From NCBI GenBank assembly GCA_023415595.1, contig JAEZJW010000141.1, forward strand, positions 1 through 26,028: a DNA stretch of 26,028 nucleotides, read 5' to 3'. A program made the translations under genes and the position numbers. Shown here one piece after another: positions 1 to 7,677 of the stretch (its first letter is position 1; every line of letters begins with the position of its first letter). The notes under the pieces were generated by a model, which was not told the DNA's origin, ran no database searches, and worked only from the letters and a program-made list of their open reading frames with translations. This stretch comes from Bacillota bacterium (GTDB lineage Bacteria > Bacillota > Clostridia > Lachnospirales > Lachnospiraceae).

Positions 1-266
1 ATAGAAGCAGAGATGATAAGGGCGATTCTCCTATGAAGAGAAAAACCTTCGGCCGCAGAAGAAAGAAGGTTTGTGTATTCTGCGCTGATAAGAACCATAC
101 AGGTATCGATTATAAGGATACAAACAAGTTAAAGAGATACGTGTCTGAAAGAGGCAAGATTCTTCCCAGAAGAATCACCGGCAACTGCGCAAAGCACCAG
201 AGAGCATTGACAGTAGCTGTTAAGCGCGCAAGACATATCGCGTTAATGCCGTATACAATGGACTAG
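1..266 (+). CDS. rpsR: 30S ribosomal protein S18 (5' end outside window)
   Basis: S18 sits on the 30S platform next to S6. The reading frame is open back to base 3 (codons for RSRDDKGDSP precede the first Met at 33), and the spacing to any Shine-Dalgarno site before that Met is poor. The gene therefore probably starts upstream, with the basic N-terminal extension common in clostridial S18. The family core is clear: RRRKKVCVFC, then IDYKD, KYVSERGKILPRRITGNCAKHQRALT and the terminal RHIALMPYTMD. The C-x2-C pair plus the later Cys and His of NCAKH fit a zinc-binding (C+) S18. In Firmicutes rpsR normally closes an rpsF-ssb-rpsR operon, which would lie to the left. The last 36 bases are repeated twice downstream. 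Confidence 0.95.
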   Translation, partial: RSRDDKGDSPMKRKTFGRRRKKVCVFCADKNHTGIDYKDTNKLKRYVSERGKILPRRITGNCAKHQRALTVAVKRARHIALMPYTMD

Positions 267-376
267 GACATTGAACGATATGTCTCGACATATCGCGCTG
301 ATGCCTTATACAATGGACTAAGACATTGAACGATATGTCTCGACATATCGCGCTGATGCCTTACACCATGGACTAA
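231..376 (+). repeat. Three tandem copies of the rpsR 3' end, 55-bp period
   Basis: Copy 1 is the gene's own end (231-266). A 19-bp spacer (267-285) follows, then copy 2 (286-321), an identical spacer (322-340) and copy 3 (341-376). Each 36-bp copy reads R-H-I-A-L-M-P-Y-T-M-D-stop. All differences between copies are synonymous: AGA/CGA, TTA/CTG, CCG/CCT, TAT/TAC, ACA/ACC and TAG/TAA. The spacer end and the start of the next copy form a 20-bp inverted repeat, CGATATGTCTCGACATATCG, at 276-295 and 331-350. Because the period is 55, copies 2 and 3 are out of frame with rpsR, and neither has its own start, so they are not expected to be translated. Confidence 0.95.
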
Positions 377-394
377 ACCTTTAATAATGAAAAC

Positions 395-446
395 AGCCGT
401 TACATGACAAGAGTGAAGTTTCACTTAGGTCTGTGACGGCTTTTTT
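395..446 (+). terminator. Rho-independent terminator after rpsR
   Basis: AGCCGTTACA (395-404) pairs with TGTGACGGCT (432-441) with one G-T pair. A nested AGTGAA/TTCACT stem lies inside, and a run of six T follows (441-446). It lies beyond all three copies of the rpsR tail, so the copies are presumably within the rpsR transcript. Confidence 0.9.
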
Positions 447-587
447 GTTGACTTACTGCTTCATGATAATGAGCTATTCAATTATAGTGGTAAGAATTGA
501 CAAAATAGTATATAATTTACTCCATTGTATGCTTATAAAAATAGTGACAAAATAAATGATAGGTCGGATTACATAAAGGAGAACGTC

Positions 588-1562
588 ATGCCGGTTAGTA
601 TAACAAAGAACAACAAGGATAAAGAGACCATAGTAAGGATGGTTCATCAAGCATTTCCTGATCAGGGTATCGAGAAAACAGAAGAATTGACGGAAGGCTT
701 TTTTAATGTTGCATATAGTATTACTCTAACAGACGGGACGGAGCTAATCTTAAAGATAGCACCCCGGGGTGACATGGCGATTATGACCCATGAGATCAAT
801 ATCATGTTCAGTGAAGTGGATTCTATGAAAATGGTGGCTAGGGAGACGGATGTTCCGGTAGCCGAAATTTTGTATTATGACAACAGCCATACCATCTGTG
901 ATTCTGATTATTTCTTTATGAAGAAGCTGAAGGGGAAGAGTTTCAACTCCTGTATGGAGTCCTTGACGGAAGAGCAGAAGGAAAAAGTGTTCTGTAAGAT
1001 GGGTGAATATACGGAAAAGCTAAATTGGATCAAGGGCAGACGCTTTGGTTATTACGGTCAGGCGGACAGACAGGGAGAAAACTGGTTCGACGTATTTAAA
1101 AGCATGATACTGGATACCTATCAGGATGCGGACAGAAAATCGATCCCTATTCCGGTACCCAGGGAGCAATTGCTTTCCTTGCTGGACAGGGACAGAGATA
1201 TCTTTGAGCAGGTGACAGAACCCAGCTTCGTGCACTGGGATATTTGGGCAGGTAACGTATTCATTGAAGAGGATCAGGTCACGGGAATCATTGATTTTGA
1301 AAGATGCCTTTGGGCTGATTCGCTTATGGAGGTTGGCTTCAGGACCTGCTGGCCTGGGGATGCTTTTCTCACAGGCTATGGAATCTCAGAATTAACTCCT
1401 GATCAATTTGCGAGAGCAGAGTGGTATGATATTTATTTGTTTTTAATCTTCTGCCTGGAATGTGATTATCGGCTTTATGATACTCGGTGGGCTTATGAAT
1501 ATGGTACTAAAATGTTGCCTGAGTGGGTGGAAAAGATAAAGCTAAGGATAGAGTCTCAATGA
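588..1562 (+). CDS. APH-family aminoglycoside/choline kinase-like phosphotransferase
   Basis: A 324-residue small-molecule kinase-like protein of the APH family (PF01636). The Brenner-type catalytic motif is HWDIWAGN at about residues 216-223 (His216, Asp218, Asn223), followed by IIDFE with the metal-binding Asp236; the N-terminal lobe has NVAYSITLTDGTELILKI. The motif is HWD rather than the common HGD. The start is ATG 588, preceded by AAAGGAG at 575-581; the frame is open further back to a TTG at 525 but that lacks a ribosome site. A TATAAT lies at 511-516 with no good -35 box. The gene stands alone between two terminators. The substrate cannot be told from sequence: drug resistance, sugar, choline or amino-acid kinase are all possible. 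Confidence 0.85.
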   Translation: MPVSITKNNKDKETIVRMVHQAFPDQGIEKTEELTEGFFNVAYSITLTDGTELILKIAPRGDMAIMTHEINIMFSEVDSMKMVARETDVPVAEILYYDNSHTICDSDYFFMKKLKGKSFNSCMESLTEEQKEKVFCKMGEYTEKLNWIKGRRFGYYGQADRQGENWFDVFKSMILDTYQDADRKSIPIPVPREQLLSLLDRDRDIFEQVTEPSFVHWDIWAGNVFIEEDQVTGIIDFERCLWADSLMEVGFRTCWPGDAFLTGYGISELTPDQFARAEWYDIYLFLIFCLECDYRLYDTRWAYEYGTKMLPEWVEKIKLRIESQ

Positions 1563-1600
1563 TATGTGAGAGAGAAGTAGTATTTGATAAGCAATTAATT

Positions 1601-1635
1601 AGCCATAGCATTGTTACTGATGCTATGGCTTTTTT
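1601..1635 (+). terminator. Rho-independent terminator after the APH gene
   Basis: A perfect 11-bp stem, AGCCATAGCAT (1601-1611) with ATGCTATGGCT (1620-1630), has an 8-base loop and is followed by six T. Confidence 0.93.
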
Positions 1636-1667
1636 GTGTTAAAAACTGTTAAAGTTCCTGCATAAAT

Positions 1668-1818
1668 AAACGAAAATGTATAAAAATGTTCGTTTGTGAG
1701 ACTCTACTGATACGGAATGAACTTAAAACGAACAAATTCACCAAATTATTTGACAGAAATGCAGAATGGTCCTAATATAAGATCATAAACAAACAAATCA
1801 AACAATCAAAAACGAACA
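1668..1818 (+). promoter_or_regulatory. Promoter and candidate DeoR operators of the sugar-acid operon
   Basis: The promoter is TTGACA (1750-1755), a 17-bp spacer and TAATAT (1773-1778). Around it are CGAA(C)-type half sites: AAACGAA (1668-1674) with inverted TTCGTTT (1689-1695), CGAACA at 1729-1734 and CGAACA at 1813-1818. GlpR-type DeoR regulators are known to bind TGTTCG/CGAACA half sites, so these are likely binding sites for the DeoR protein encoded immediately downstream, that is, autoregulation. The promoter is well supported; operator function is inferred. Confidence 0.75.
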
Positions 1819-1853
1819 CAAAAGATAAGAAAAAATATATGAGGTGATTGAAA

Positions 1854-2600
1854 ATGCTTGCTGCAGAAAGACATTTAAAAATCATCGAGATTATCGGTAA
1901 AAATGGCGCCGTTCAGGTCGAGGAGCTTGCGAAATTACTGGATGTAAGCCTGATGACGATCCGAAGGGATCTCGAAAAATTAAAGCTGGAAGGGAGAATA
2001 GACCGCTGCCATGGTGGAGCGGTTATTAAGAGAGAGGTACCCTATACAGAGAAACAAGTTTTGGAAACAGAAGAAAAGCACAGAATAGCAGAACAATGCG
2101 TTAATCTAATTAAGAAAGGTAATGTAGTTTTCCTGGACGCAGGAACTACAACCTACGAAGTAGCAAAGCTGATCAAAGATATTCCAAATCTTACGGTAAT
2201 CACAAATGATATTGAGATTGCACGGCTATTACTTAATTCTACAGTAAACCTGCTGATATGCGGGGGAACGGTGCAGAAATCTACAGGCAGCATGGTGGGG
2301 ACATTGGCCAATCAGATGATGGATAATATAAGATTGGATGTTGCCTTTATGGGAGCCCAGTCGATTGATGAACAGTTCAATGTAATGACACCGACCTTGG
2401 ATAAGGCAGTAATGAAGCAAACAATCTGCAGAAATTCTAAAGAGAAATATCTGCTGGTTGACCGGTCTAAATTTGGAAGACAGGCGCTAATCAAAGTGAA
2501 TGACTTATCCGGTTATACGGCAGTGATTACAAATAAGAAATTCACCGCAGAAGAAGAGAAGAGATTGAGGGATTTAAGGGCAACAATTATTCAAATATAG
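1854..2600 (+). CDS. DeoR/GlpR-family transcriptional regulator
   Basis: A 248-residue sugar-catabolism regulator. It has an N-terminal winged HTH (about residues 4-58: VQVEELAKLLDVSLMTIRRD, then RIDRCHGGAV) and a C-terminal DeoR sensor domain with the sugar-phosphate-binding type loop FLDAGTTTYEVAKLI and later VDRSKFGRQALIKV. The start is ATG 1854, seven bases after GAGGTG; a TTG at 1848 is in frame but too close to the ribosome site. It is first in the operon and its stop codon abuts the Shine-Dalgarno site of the kinase gene. It is expected to repress the operon and be released by a phosphorylated intermediate; effector and sign of regulation are inferred from the family. Confidence 0.9.
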   Translation: MLAAERHLKIIEIIGKNGAVQVEELAKLLDVSLMTIRRDLEKLKLEGRIDRCHGGAVIKREVPYTEKQVLETEEKHRIAEQCVNLIKKGNVVFLDAGTTTYEVAKLIKDIPNLTVITNDIEIARLLLNSTVNLLICGGTVQKSTGSMVGTLANQMMDNIRLDVAFMGAQSIDEQFNVMTPTLDKAVMKQTICRNSKEKYLLVDRSKFGRQALIKVNDLSGYTAVITNKKFTAEEEKRLRDLRATIIQI

Positions 2601-2614
2601 AGGAGTGTGATCCT

Positions 2615-3919
2615 ATGCCACAGTGTGTAGTAATTGCGGATGACCTGACTGGGGCAAATGCAACCGGAGTTCTGATTAAAAAGCTGAATTATAGTTCCTA
2701 TACGGTTATGAATACTGAGCGCCTGGAACTAAGCCAGCTATCCCAAAGCGATTGCATCCTTTATCCTACGGACAGTCGGGCGGTGGATCCGCTCATCGCC
2801 TATAACCGGGTTTATAATGTGGCCAAGCTGCTGATGGACGAGAATGTGAAAGTATATTCGAAACGAATTGACAGTACCCTGCGGGGCAATCTGGGAAGTG
2901 AGACGGATGCATTGCTGGATGCTTTGGATAATCAGGCTGTTGCCATGGTAGTTCCCTGCTTTCCTGAAGCAAAACGTGTTCTGGTAGGTGGATACCTGCT
3001 TGTGAACACTGTTCCTCTTCACAGGACGGAGGCAGCCACAGATCCGAAAACACCGGTCAATACCTCGCTAGCACAGAAACTCTATGAGGAGCAATCAAAA
3101 TATCCGGTTGCTTCCCTGTATATGAATGACCTCATGCTCGGGAAGGAGCATCTGGTTACGAGAATCCGGGAGTATAAAGAAGCAGGAATTCGAACTATCA
3201 TCTTTGACAGCATCTCGCAAGAGGATATGGATCTGATTGCTGAGGCAATCGTCGAGAGTCGGGTTAATTTTATCGCAGTTGATCCGGGTAGCTTTACGGC
3301 AACCATTACACGAAAGCTGGTAATTCCCATCAGCCAGAGGAGCAAGTATAAAATACTGGCAACGGTCGGCAGCGTCAACCCTGTAGCAAAAACTCAGATG
3401 GACGAGCTGCTGCTGGCTCAGAAGGTATTAAATGTATTCGTAATAACCAGGGAGCTTCTGGAGAGCGAGGAAAGAAGGAACGCTGAGATTGACAGAGTGG
3501 TCCATGAGATCCTTAAGAATTGCGATAGCTATGAGATCTGTACAGCCATCGGAGACGGTATCCTGCCGGAGAATCGAATTGATTTTCTGCCCTATGCGAA
3601 AAGGTATGGCTGTTCCATGGATGAAGTGAGTAATCTGATCAACAGCTCTCTGGCGGAGATTACTTATCGAATCCTGAAATTGAACACCTCCTTCAAGGGG
3701 ATCTATACCAGTGGCGGAGATATCACAGTAGCTGTCAGCAAGAGGTTTAAAACAGCCGGAATCAGACTTCTGGATGAGGTTGTTCCGTTGGCAGCCTATG
3801 GCGAGTTTATTGCAGGAGAACATGATGGGCTGAAGGTAATCACCAAAGGAGGCATGGCTGGTGACAAGCATGCAATGATTACATGCATGCGCTACCTGAA
3901 GGAAAGGCTATATATATAG
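2615..3919 (+). CDS. dtnK: DUF1537 four-carbon acid sugar kinase (probable D-threonate or D-erythronate kinase)
   Basis: A 434-residue ATP-dependent kinase of the two-domain DUF1537 family, which phosphorylates four-carbon sugar acids at O4. Visible signatures are IADDLTGANATG at the N-terminus, KRIDSTLRGNLGSE at about residues 89-102, TSGGDITVAV and KGGMAGDKHAM in the C-terminal nucleotide-binding domain. AGGAG lies just upstream of the ATG and overlaps the regulator's stop region. The next gene is a PdxA2-type dehydrogenase; that pairing is the established D-threonate route (kinase, then NAD-dependent oxidation and decarboxylation to dihydroxyacetone phosphate). D-erythronate or another tetronate as substrate cannot be excluded, so the symbol is provisional. 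Confidence 0.85.
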   Translation: MPQCVVIADDLTGANATGVLIKKLNYSSYTVMNTERLELSQLSQSDCILYPTDSRAVDPLIAYNRVYNVAKLLMDENVKVYSKRIDSTLRGNLGSETDALLDALDNQAVAMVVPCFPEAKRVLVGGYLLVNTVPLHRTEAATDPKTPVNTSLAQKLYEEQSKYPVASLYMNDLMLGKEHLVTRIREYKEAGIRTIIFDSISQEDMDLIAEAIVESRVNFIAVDPGSFTATITRKLVIPISQRSKYKILATVGSVNPVAKTQMDELLLAQKVLNVFVITRELLESEERRNAEIDRVVHEILKNCDSYEICTAIGDGILPENRIDFLPYAKRYGCSMDEVSNLINSSLAEITYRILKLNTSFKGIYTSGGDITVAVSKRFKTAGIRLLDEVVPLAAYGEFIAGEHDGLKVITKGGMAGDKHAMITCMRYLKERLYI

Positions 3920-3944
3920 AAATTTAAGAATGGAGATGATTTTA

Positions 3945-4940
3945 TTGAAACCGATAATTGCTATTCCAATGGGAGACCCTGCCGGCATCGGCCCGGAGAT
4001 TGTAGTTAAGGCATTGGATAATAAAGAAGTATTAAATGCTGCACATTGTGTCGTGATCGGAGATCGTAAGGTAATGGAGGACGCCATCCGATTTACAAGC
4101 TCCGGATTAGCAATCAAGCTGATTCAGAAGCCGGGGGAGGGAGACTATAAAGCAGGAATATTAAATCTGATTGATCTGGACAATGTGGACATGGAAGAGT
4201 TTAAAATCGGCCAGGTGAGCGGAATGTGTGGTAAGGCCGCTTATGAGTATATTGCAAAGAGTATTGAACTGGCAAACAACAAAGAAGTAGCCGCAGTAGC
4301 AACGACCCCAATCAATAAGGAATCCCTGAAAGCAGGCCATATCAATTTCATCGGGCATACAGAGATATTCGGTGAATTGACGGGTACGAAGGATCCCTTG
4401 ACGATGTTTGAGGTACACGGAATGAGAGTATTTTTCCTGACCCGCCACGTTTCTCTTCGCAAAGCCTGTGATCTGGTGACAAAAGATCGGATTAAAGATT
4501 ATGTGAAACGTTGTAAGGAAGTTCTTGAGAAGCTTGGAGTAACAGAAGGGACCATGGCGATTGCAGGACTCAATCCACATAGCGGAGAACATGGCCTATT
4601 CGGGGACGAAGAAGTAAACCATGTTACTCCGGCAGTAGAGGAGCTGCAGGCGGAAGGCTATGATGTGGTTGGTCCGATCGGTGCAGACTCTGTGTTCCAT
4701 ATGGCTCTGAAGGGACATTTCAACAGTGTATTATCCTTATATCATGATCAGGGGCATATCGCAACTAAGACCTTAGACTTTGAAAGAACCATTGCGATTA
4801 CCGGAGGCATGCCAATCCTCCGAACCTCCGTGGATCATGGAACTGCATTGGACATTGCCGGTAAAGGCATCGCCAGTGAAGTCAGCATGGTAGAGGCCAT
4901 ACTTCTCGGAGCAAAATACTCAGCCAACTTTGTTGGATAA
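3945..4940 (+). CDS. pdxA2: PdxA2-type 4-phospho-D-threonate/erythronate dehydrogenase
   Basis: A 331-residue NAD-dependent, metal-dependent dehydrogenase/decarboxylase of the PdxA family. Motifs in order are IPMGDPAGIGPEI, TTPINKESL, IGHTEI, NPHSGEHGLFGDEE, GPIGADSVF and YHDQGHIATK; the His residues of IGHTE, NPHSG and YHDQGH are the expected metal or substrate ligands. The best start is TTG 3945 (protein MKPIIAIPMG), nine bases after GGAG at 3932-3935; ATGs at 3930 and 3936 are in frame, but 3930 lacks a ribosome site and 3936 abuts the GGAG. Its place between a DUF1537 kinase and a GntP permease, with no other vitamin B6 gene in view, argues for sugar-acid catabolism rather than pyridoxal phosphate synthesis. 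Confidence 0.88.
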   Translation: MKPIIAIPMGDPAGIGPEIVVKALDNKEVLNAAHCVVIGDRKVMEDAIRFTSSGLAIKLIQKPGEGDYKAGILNLIDLDNVDMEEFKIGQVSGMCGKAAYEYIAKSIELANNKEVAAVATTPINKESLKAGHINFIGHTEIFGELTGTKDPLTMFEVHGMRVFFLTRHVSLRKACDLVTKDRIKDYVKRCKEVLEKLGVTEGTMAIAGLNPHSGEHGLFGDEEVNHVTPAVEELQAEGYDVVGPIGADSVFHMALKGHFNSVLSLYHDQGHIATKTLDFERTIAITGGMPILRTSVDHGTALDIAGKGIASEVSMVEAILLGAKYSANFVG

Positions 4941-4960
4941 AGATCGAAAGGAGAATAAGT

Positions 4961-6340
4961 ATGAACGCAGAAGTAACTGTATCAGGAGCTCAGATGCTCC
5001 TTGGCTTAGGTATTGGTTTAGCGGTTTTAATCTTTCTTATTTTAAAGACAAAGATTCACGTATTTGTTGCACTCCTCATCGCAGCGGTTATCGTTGGTAC
5101 GGTAGGAGGACTAGGAACTACTAAAACAGTGGATGCAATTACAGCCGGTTTTGGAGGAACCTTAGGTAATATTGGTATTATCATCGGCTTAGGTATTATG
5201 ATGGGCCAGATGTTTGAGATATCCGGTGCCGCGGAAAGAATGGCGCGTACTTTCTTAAAGATGTTTGGTAAAGGCAGGGAAGAGGCTGCACTTACCTTAA
5301 CCGGTTTCCTGGTTTCCATTCCGATTTTCTGTGACTCCGGATTTGTTATTCTTTCCCCTTTGGCGAAAGCATTATCCAGAAAGACCAAGAAATCCATTGC
5401 CGGTCTCTCCATTGCATTGGCAGGCGGACTTGTAATCACTCACTCCTTAGTACCTCCGACACCCGGTCCTTTGGGCGTAGCAGGCACCTTCGGTGTTGAT
5501 GTTGGCCAATTTATCCTCTTGGGTATCGGAATTGCCTTACCTATGGCAATCGCAGTCATGATATACAGTAAGTACATTGGCAAGAAGATCTATCAGCTCC
5601 CCAATGAAGCAGGTGACGGCTGGGAAAGACCTCCGTATCAAAAGCCCATTTATGATGTGGTTTCCAAAGAGGATGGACGTAATTTACCTTCTGCATTTTT
5701 AGCCTTCACACCAATTGTACTTCCGATTATCCTGATCTTGTTAAATACCGTATTATCAGCATTAAAATTAAACACAGGCATTTATGAAGTTTTAATTTTC
5801 CTTGGCAAACCAATTATCGCAGTCGGTATCGGCTTACTGATCTCAATCTATACGCTGACCAGAGGCAAGGACCGTAAATTTGTTATCACTGAGCTGGAAG
5901 ACAGCATGAAGTCAGCAGGTATCATCATCTTCGTAACCGGAGGCGGCGGCGCTCTGGGACAGGTTTTAAAGTCAGCAGGTGTCGGTGATTATATTGCTAA
6001 TGGCATAGCTTCCACAGCTATTCCGGTAATCCTGTTACCCTTCATCATCGCAACCTTAGTACGTTTTGTACAGGGCTCCGGTACAGTTGCTATGATTACA
6101 GCAGCCGGTATTACCGCTCCGATCGTAGAAGCAGCCGGTGGCAGCATGTTACTTGGTGCATTTGCAGCATGTATCGGCTCATTGTTCTTCTCCTACTTCA
6201 ATGATAGCTTCTATTGGGTGGTTAACCGCCTAAGTGGTATCACTGAGACAAAAGAGCAGGTAAGAGTATGGTCCGTTACAACAACGATCGCTTGGGCTAT
6301 CGGCTTGGTTGAGCTGTTAATACTTAATGTTTTCATGTAA
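4961..6340 (+). CDS. GntP-family gluconate/sugar-acid permease
   Basis: A 459-residue polytopic membrane protein of the GntP/gluconate:H+ symporter family. It has about 12 hydrophobic segments and the family signatures SIPIFCDSGFVIL, THSLVPPTPGP, VRFVQGSGTVAMITAA and SYFNDSFYWVVNRLSG. AAAGGAG stands eight bases before the ATG and 20 bases after the pdxA2 stop. As last gene of the operon it most likely imports the tetronate consumed by the kinase and dehydrogenase. The exact substrate is inferred from context. Confidence 0.92.
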   Translation: MNAEVTVSGAQMLLGLGIGLAVLIFLILKTKIHVFVALLIAAVIVGTVGGLGTTKTVDAITAGFGGTLGNIGIIIGLGIMMGQMFEISGAAERMARTFLKMFGKGREEAALTLTGFLVSIPIFCDSGFVILSPLAKALSRKTKKSIAGLSIALAGGLVITHSLVPPTPGPLGVAGTFGVDVGQFILLGIGIALPMAIAVMIYSKYIGKKIYQLPNEAGDGWERPPYQKPIYDVVSKEDGRNLPSAFLAFTPIVLPIILILLNTVLSALKLNTGIYEVLIFLGKPIIAVGIGLLISIYTLTRGKDRKFVITELEDSMKSAGIIIFVTGGGGALGQVLKSAGVGDYIANGIASTAIPVILLPFIIATLVRFVQGSGTVAMITAAGITAPIVEAAGGSMLLGAFAACIGSLFFSYFNDSFYWVVNRLSGITETKEQVRVWSVTTTIAWAIGLVELLILNVFM

Positions 6341-6376
6341 TTAAGCTATCCCTCACTCCCCTTTATTCATAAATAC

Positions 6377-6410
6377 GGGCGTGCTCCGACCCCTAGGAGC
6401 ACGCCCATTT
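6377..6410 (+). terminator. GC-rich hairpin terminator after the GntP gene
   Basis: A perfect 11-bp stem, GGGCGTGCTCC (6377-6387) with GGAGCACGCCC (6396-6406), has an 8-base loop. The T-tract is weak (ATTTACTG), so termination may be partial. Confidence 0.75.
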
Positions 6411-6551
6411 ACTGTGCTTGCCATAAGTTTTTTCAGCTTAACCTTATATTTATTAATTTATCTGTAACTGATGAAATATATTTGTATTAGATTTATATCT
6501 GATAGAGGAAAAGGGCTGCTCTGTTAAATACCTCTAGGAAAGTTGGTTAAG

Positions 6552-7496
6552 ATGATACAAAGAAAAACTTTAATCGACCTGGCTGTCATTACATTTGCAT
6601 TTATCCTGTTTGTAGTTTGGCATCAAAACAGTAAGCGCGAAGCCCAAACCACCTTTCAGAATGTCGGGTTTTATGATGTGTATTTAATCACAACCGACAA
6701 AGGCTTCCAATATTGGGATATCCTGAATCAGGGAGCAGCGGATATGGCTGGCTTGTTAGGTGTGAATTATAGGTGGGAAGCTCCAGATGTGAGAAGCACA
6801 CGGAGGCAGATTGAAATTATTAATAAAGCAGTTGAGAACGGCGCAGATGCGCTGATTATAGCAGCCGATGATCCGAAATACATTTCCGCTCCAGTGGAGG
6901 ATGCAAAGGCCAAGGGTGTAAAAGTAATTTATGTTGACTCACCTGCATATGAAGAAGCGATTACAACGTTGGCAACGGATAACTATAAAGCAGGGGTGAT
7001 TGCAGCTGAGACCTTACTTTCCTTGCTGAACGACATGGAGATTAATAGCGGGTCAATCGGAATCGTTAATCTTGCAAGGAAAGAGAATACCGCGTTGCGT
7101 GAAAAAGGATTTCGTGATACGCTGGCAATGGAAGACGGCTTCCGGATTCTCGAAACAGTCTACACTGAAAATGATTTACCGGAGGTGACGCAGGAAGCAG
7201 CACAGGGTTTGATAGACCAAAATCCGGATTTGGTTGCTCTATTCGGAACAAGCGAAGGGACTACCATAGGAGTCGGCAGAGCTAACGGGGCAAATAATAA
7301 CAGATTTGCTGCTGTAGGCTTTGATTATACAGAGGTGAATTCAAGACTTTTAAGGAATGGGAGCTTAAAAGCAATCATTGAGCAAAATCCTTATACCATG
7401 GGGTACCTCGGGATGGCAGAGGCAGTTGCAGCCATAGCCGGTAAGGATACCGGACCGGAATATATCGATACCGGAGTATCGGTAATCACAAGGTAA
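6552..7496 (+). CDS. Orphan periplasmic-binding-protein-like sugar sensor/binding protein
   Basis: A 314-residue protein of the type I periplasmic binding fold (Peripla_BP_4, ribose/galactose-binder class). One hydrophobic N-terminal segment (about residues 7-22, IDLAVITFAFILFVVW) is followed by VYLITTDKGFQYWDILNQGA, ENGADALIIAADDP, KVIYVDSP, TDNYKAG, LVALFGTSEGTTIG and GFDYTEVNSRLL. No lipobox Cys is present, so it is probably held by an uncleaved signal anchor rather than lipid. The start is ATG 6552, nine bases after AGGAAAG; TTG 6543 is less likely. No ABC ATPase, permease or histidine kinase is adjacent. It could supply ligand to a remote transporter or act as a sensory partner. A link to the sugar-acid operon upstream is possible but a terminator intervenes. 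Confidence 0.8.
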   Translation: MIQRKTLIDLAVITFAFILFVVWHQNSKREAQTTFQNVGFYDVYLITTDKGFQYWDILNQGAADMAGLLGVNYRWEAPDVRSTRRQIEIINKAVENGADALIIAADDPKYISAPVEDAKAKGVKVIYVDSPAYEEAITTLATDNYKAGVIAAETLLSLLNDMEINSGSIGIVNLARKENTALREKGFRDTLAMEDGFRILETVYTENDLPEVTQEAAQGLIDQNPDLVALFGTSEGTTIGVGRANGANNNRFAAVGFDYTEVNSRLLRNGSLKAIIEQNPYTMGYLGMAEAVAAIAGKDTGPEYIDTGVSVITR

Positions 7497-7641
7497 CCAT
7501 ATGGGTCTCATAGGTACTTGGTTCAGTACTAATTCGTAGGTATTGTCAAAGCTATATACAAATGTAAAAAATTATGTTATATTATTGTGTACCTGAGAGC
7601 AACAGTAAATTAAATTTAGGCTATCCAGTAAGAATATTTAG

Positions 7642-7650
7642 TGTTATAAT
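7642..7650 (+). promoter_or_regulatory. Extended -10 promoter of the gdpP operon
   Basis: TGTTATAAT is an extended -10 element (TATAAT at 7645-7650). The -35 position (7622-7627) is poor, as expected when an extended -10 is present. It lies about 95 bases upstream of the gdpP start. Confidence 0.6.
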
Positions 7651-7677
7651 AGACGCGATAAGCGAGAGTTGCGATCT

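Noticed and set aside
231..376. Possible CRISPR-like array
   Set aside because: The repeat is the coding end of rpsR, spacers are identical to each other and there are only three units.
497..516. TTGACA followed by TATAAT upstream of the APH gene
   Set aside because: The spacer is only 8 bases, so they cannot be -35 and -10 of one promoter; only the -10-like box is kept, as a weak hint.
3945..4940. Pyridoxal phosphate biosynthesis role for the PdxA homolog
   Set aside because: The neighbours are a DUF1537 kinase, GntP permease and DeoR regulator; no other vitamin B6 gene is near.
4930..5124. 64-codon reading frame at the pdxA2/GntP junction
   Set aside because: It lies in the wrong frame across a gene end and the GntP start, with no family resemblance.
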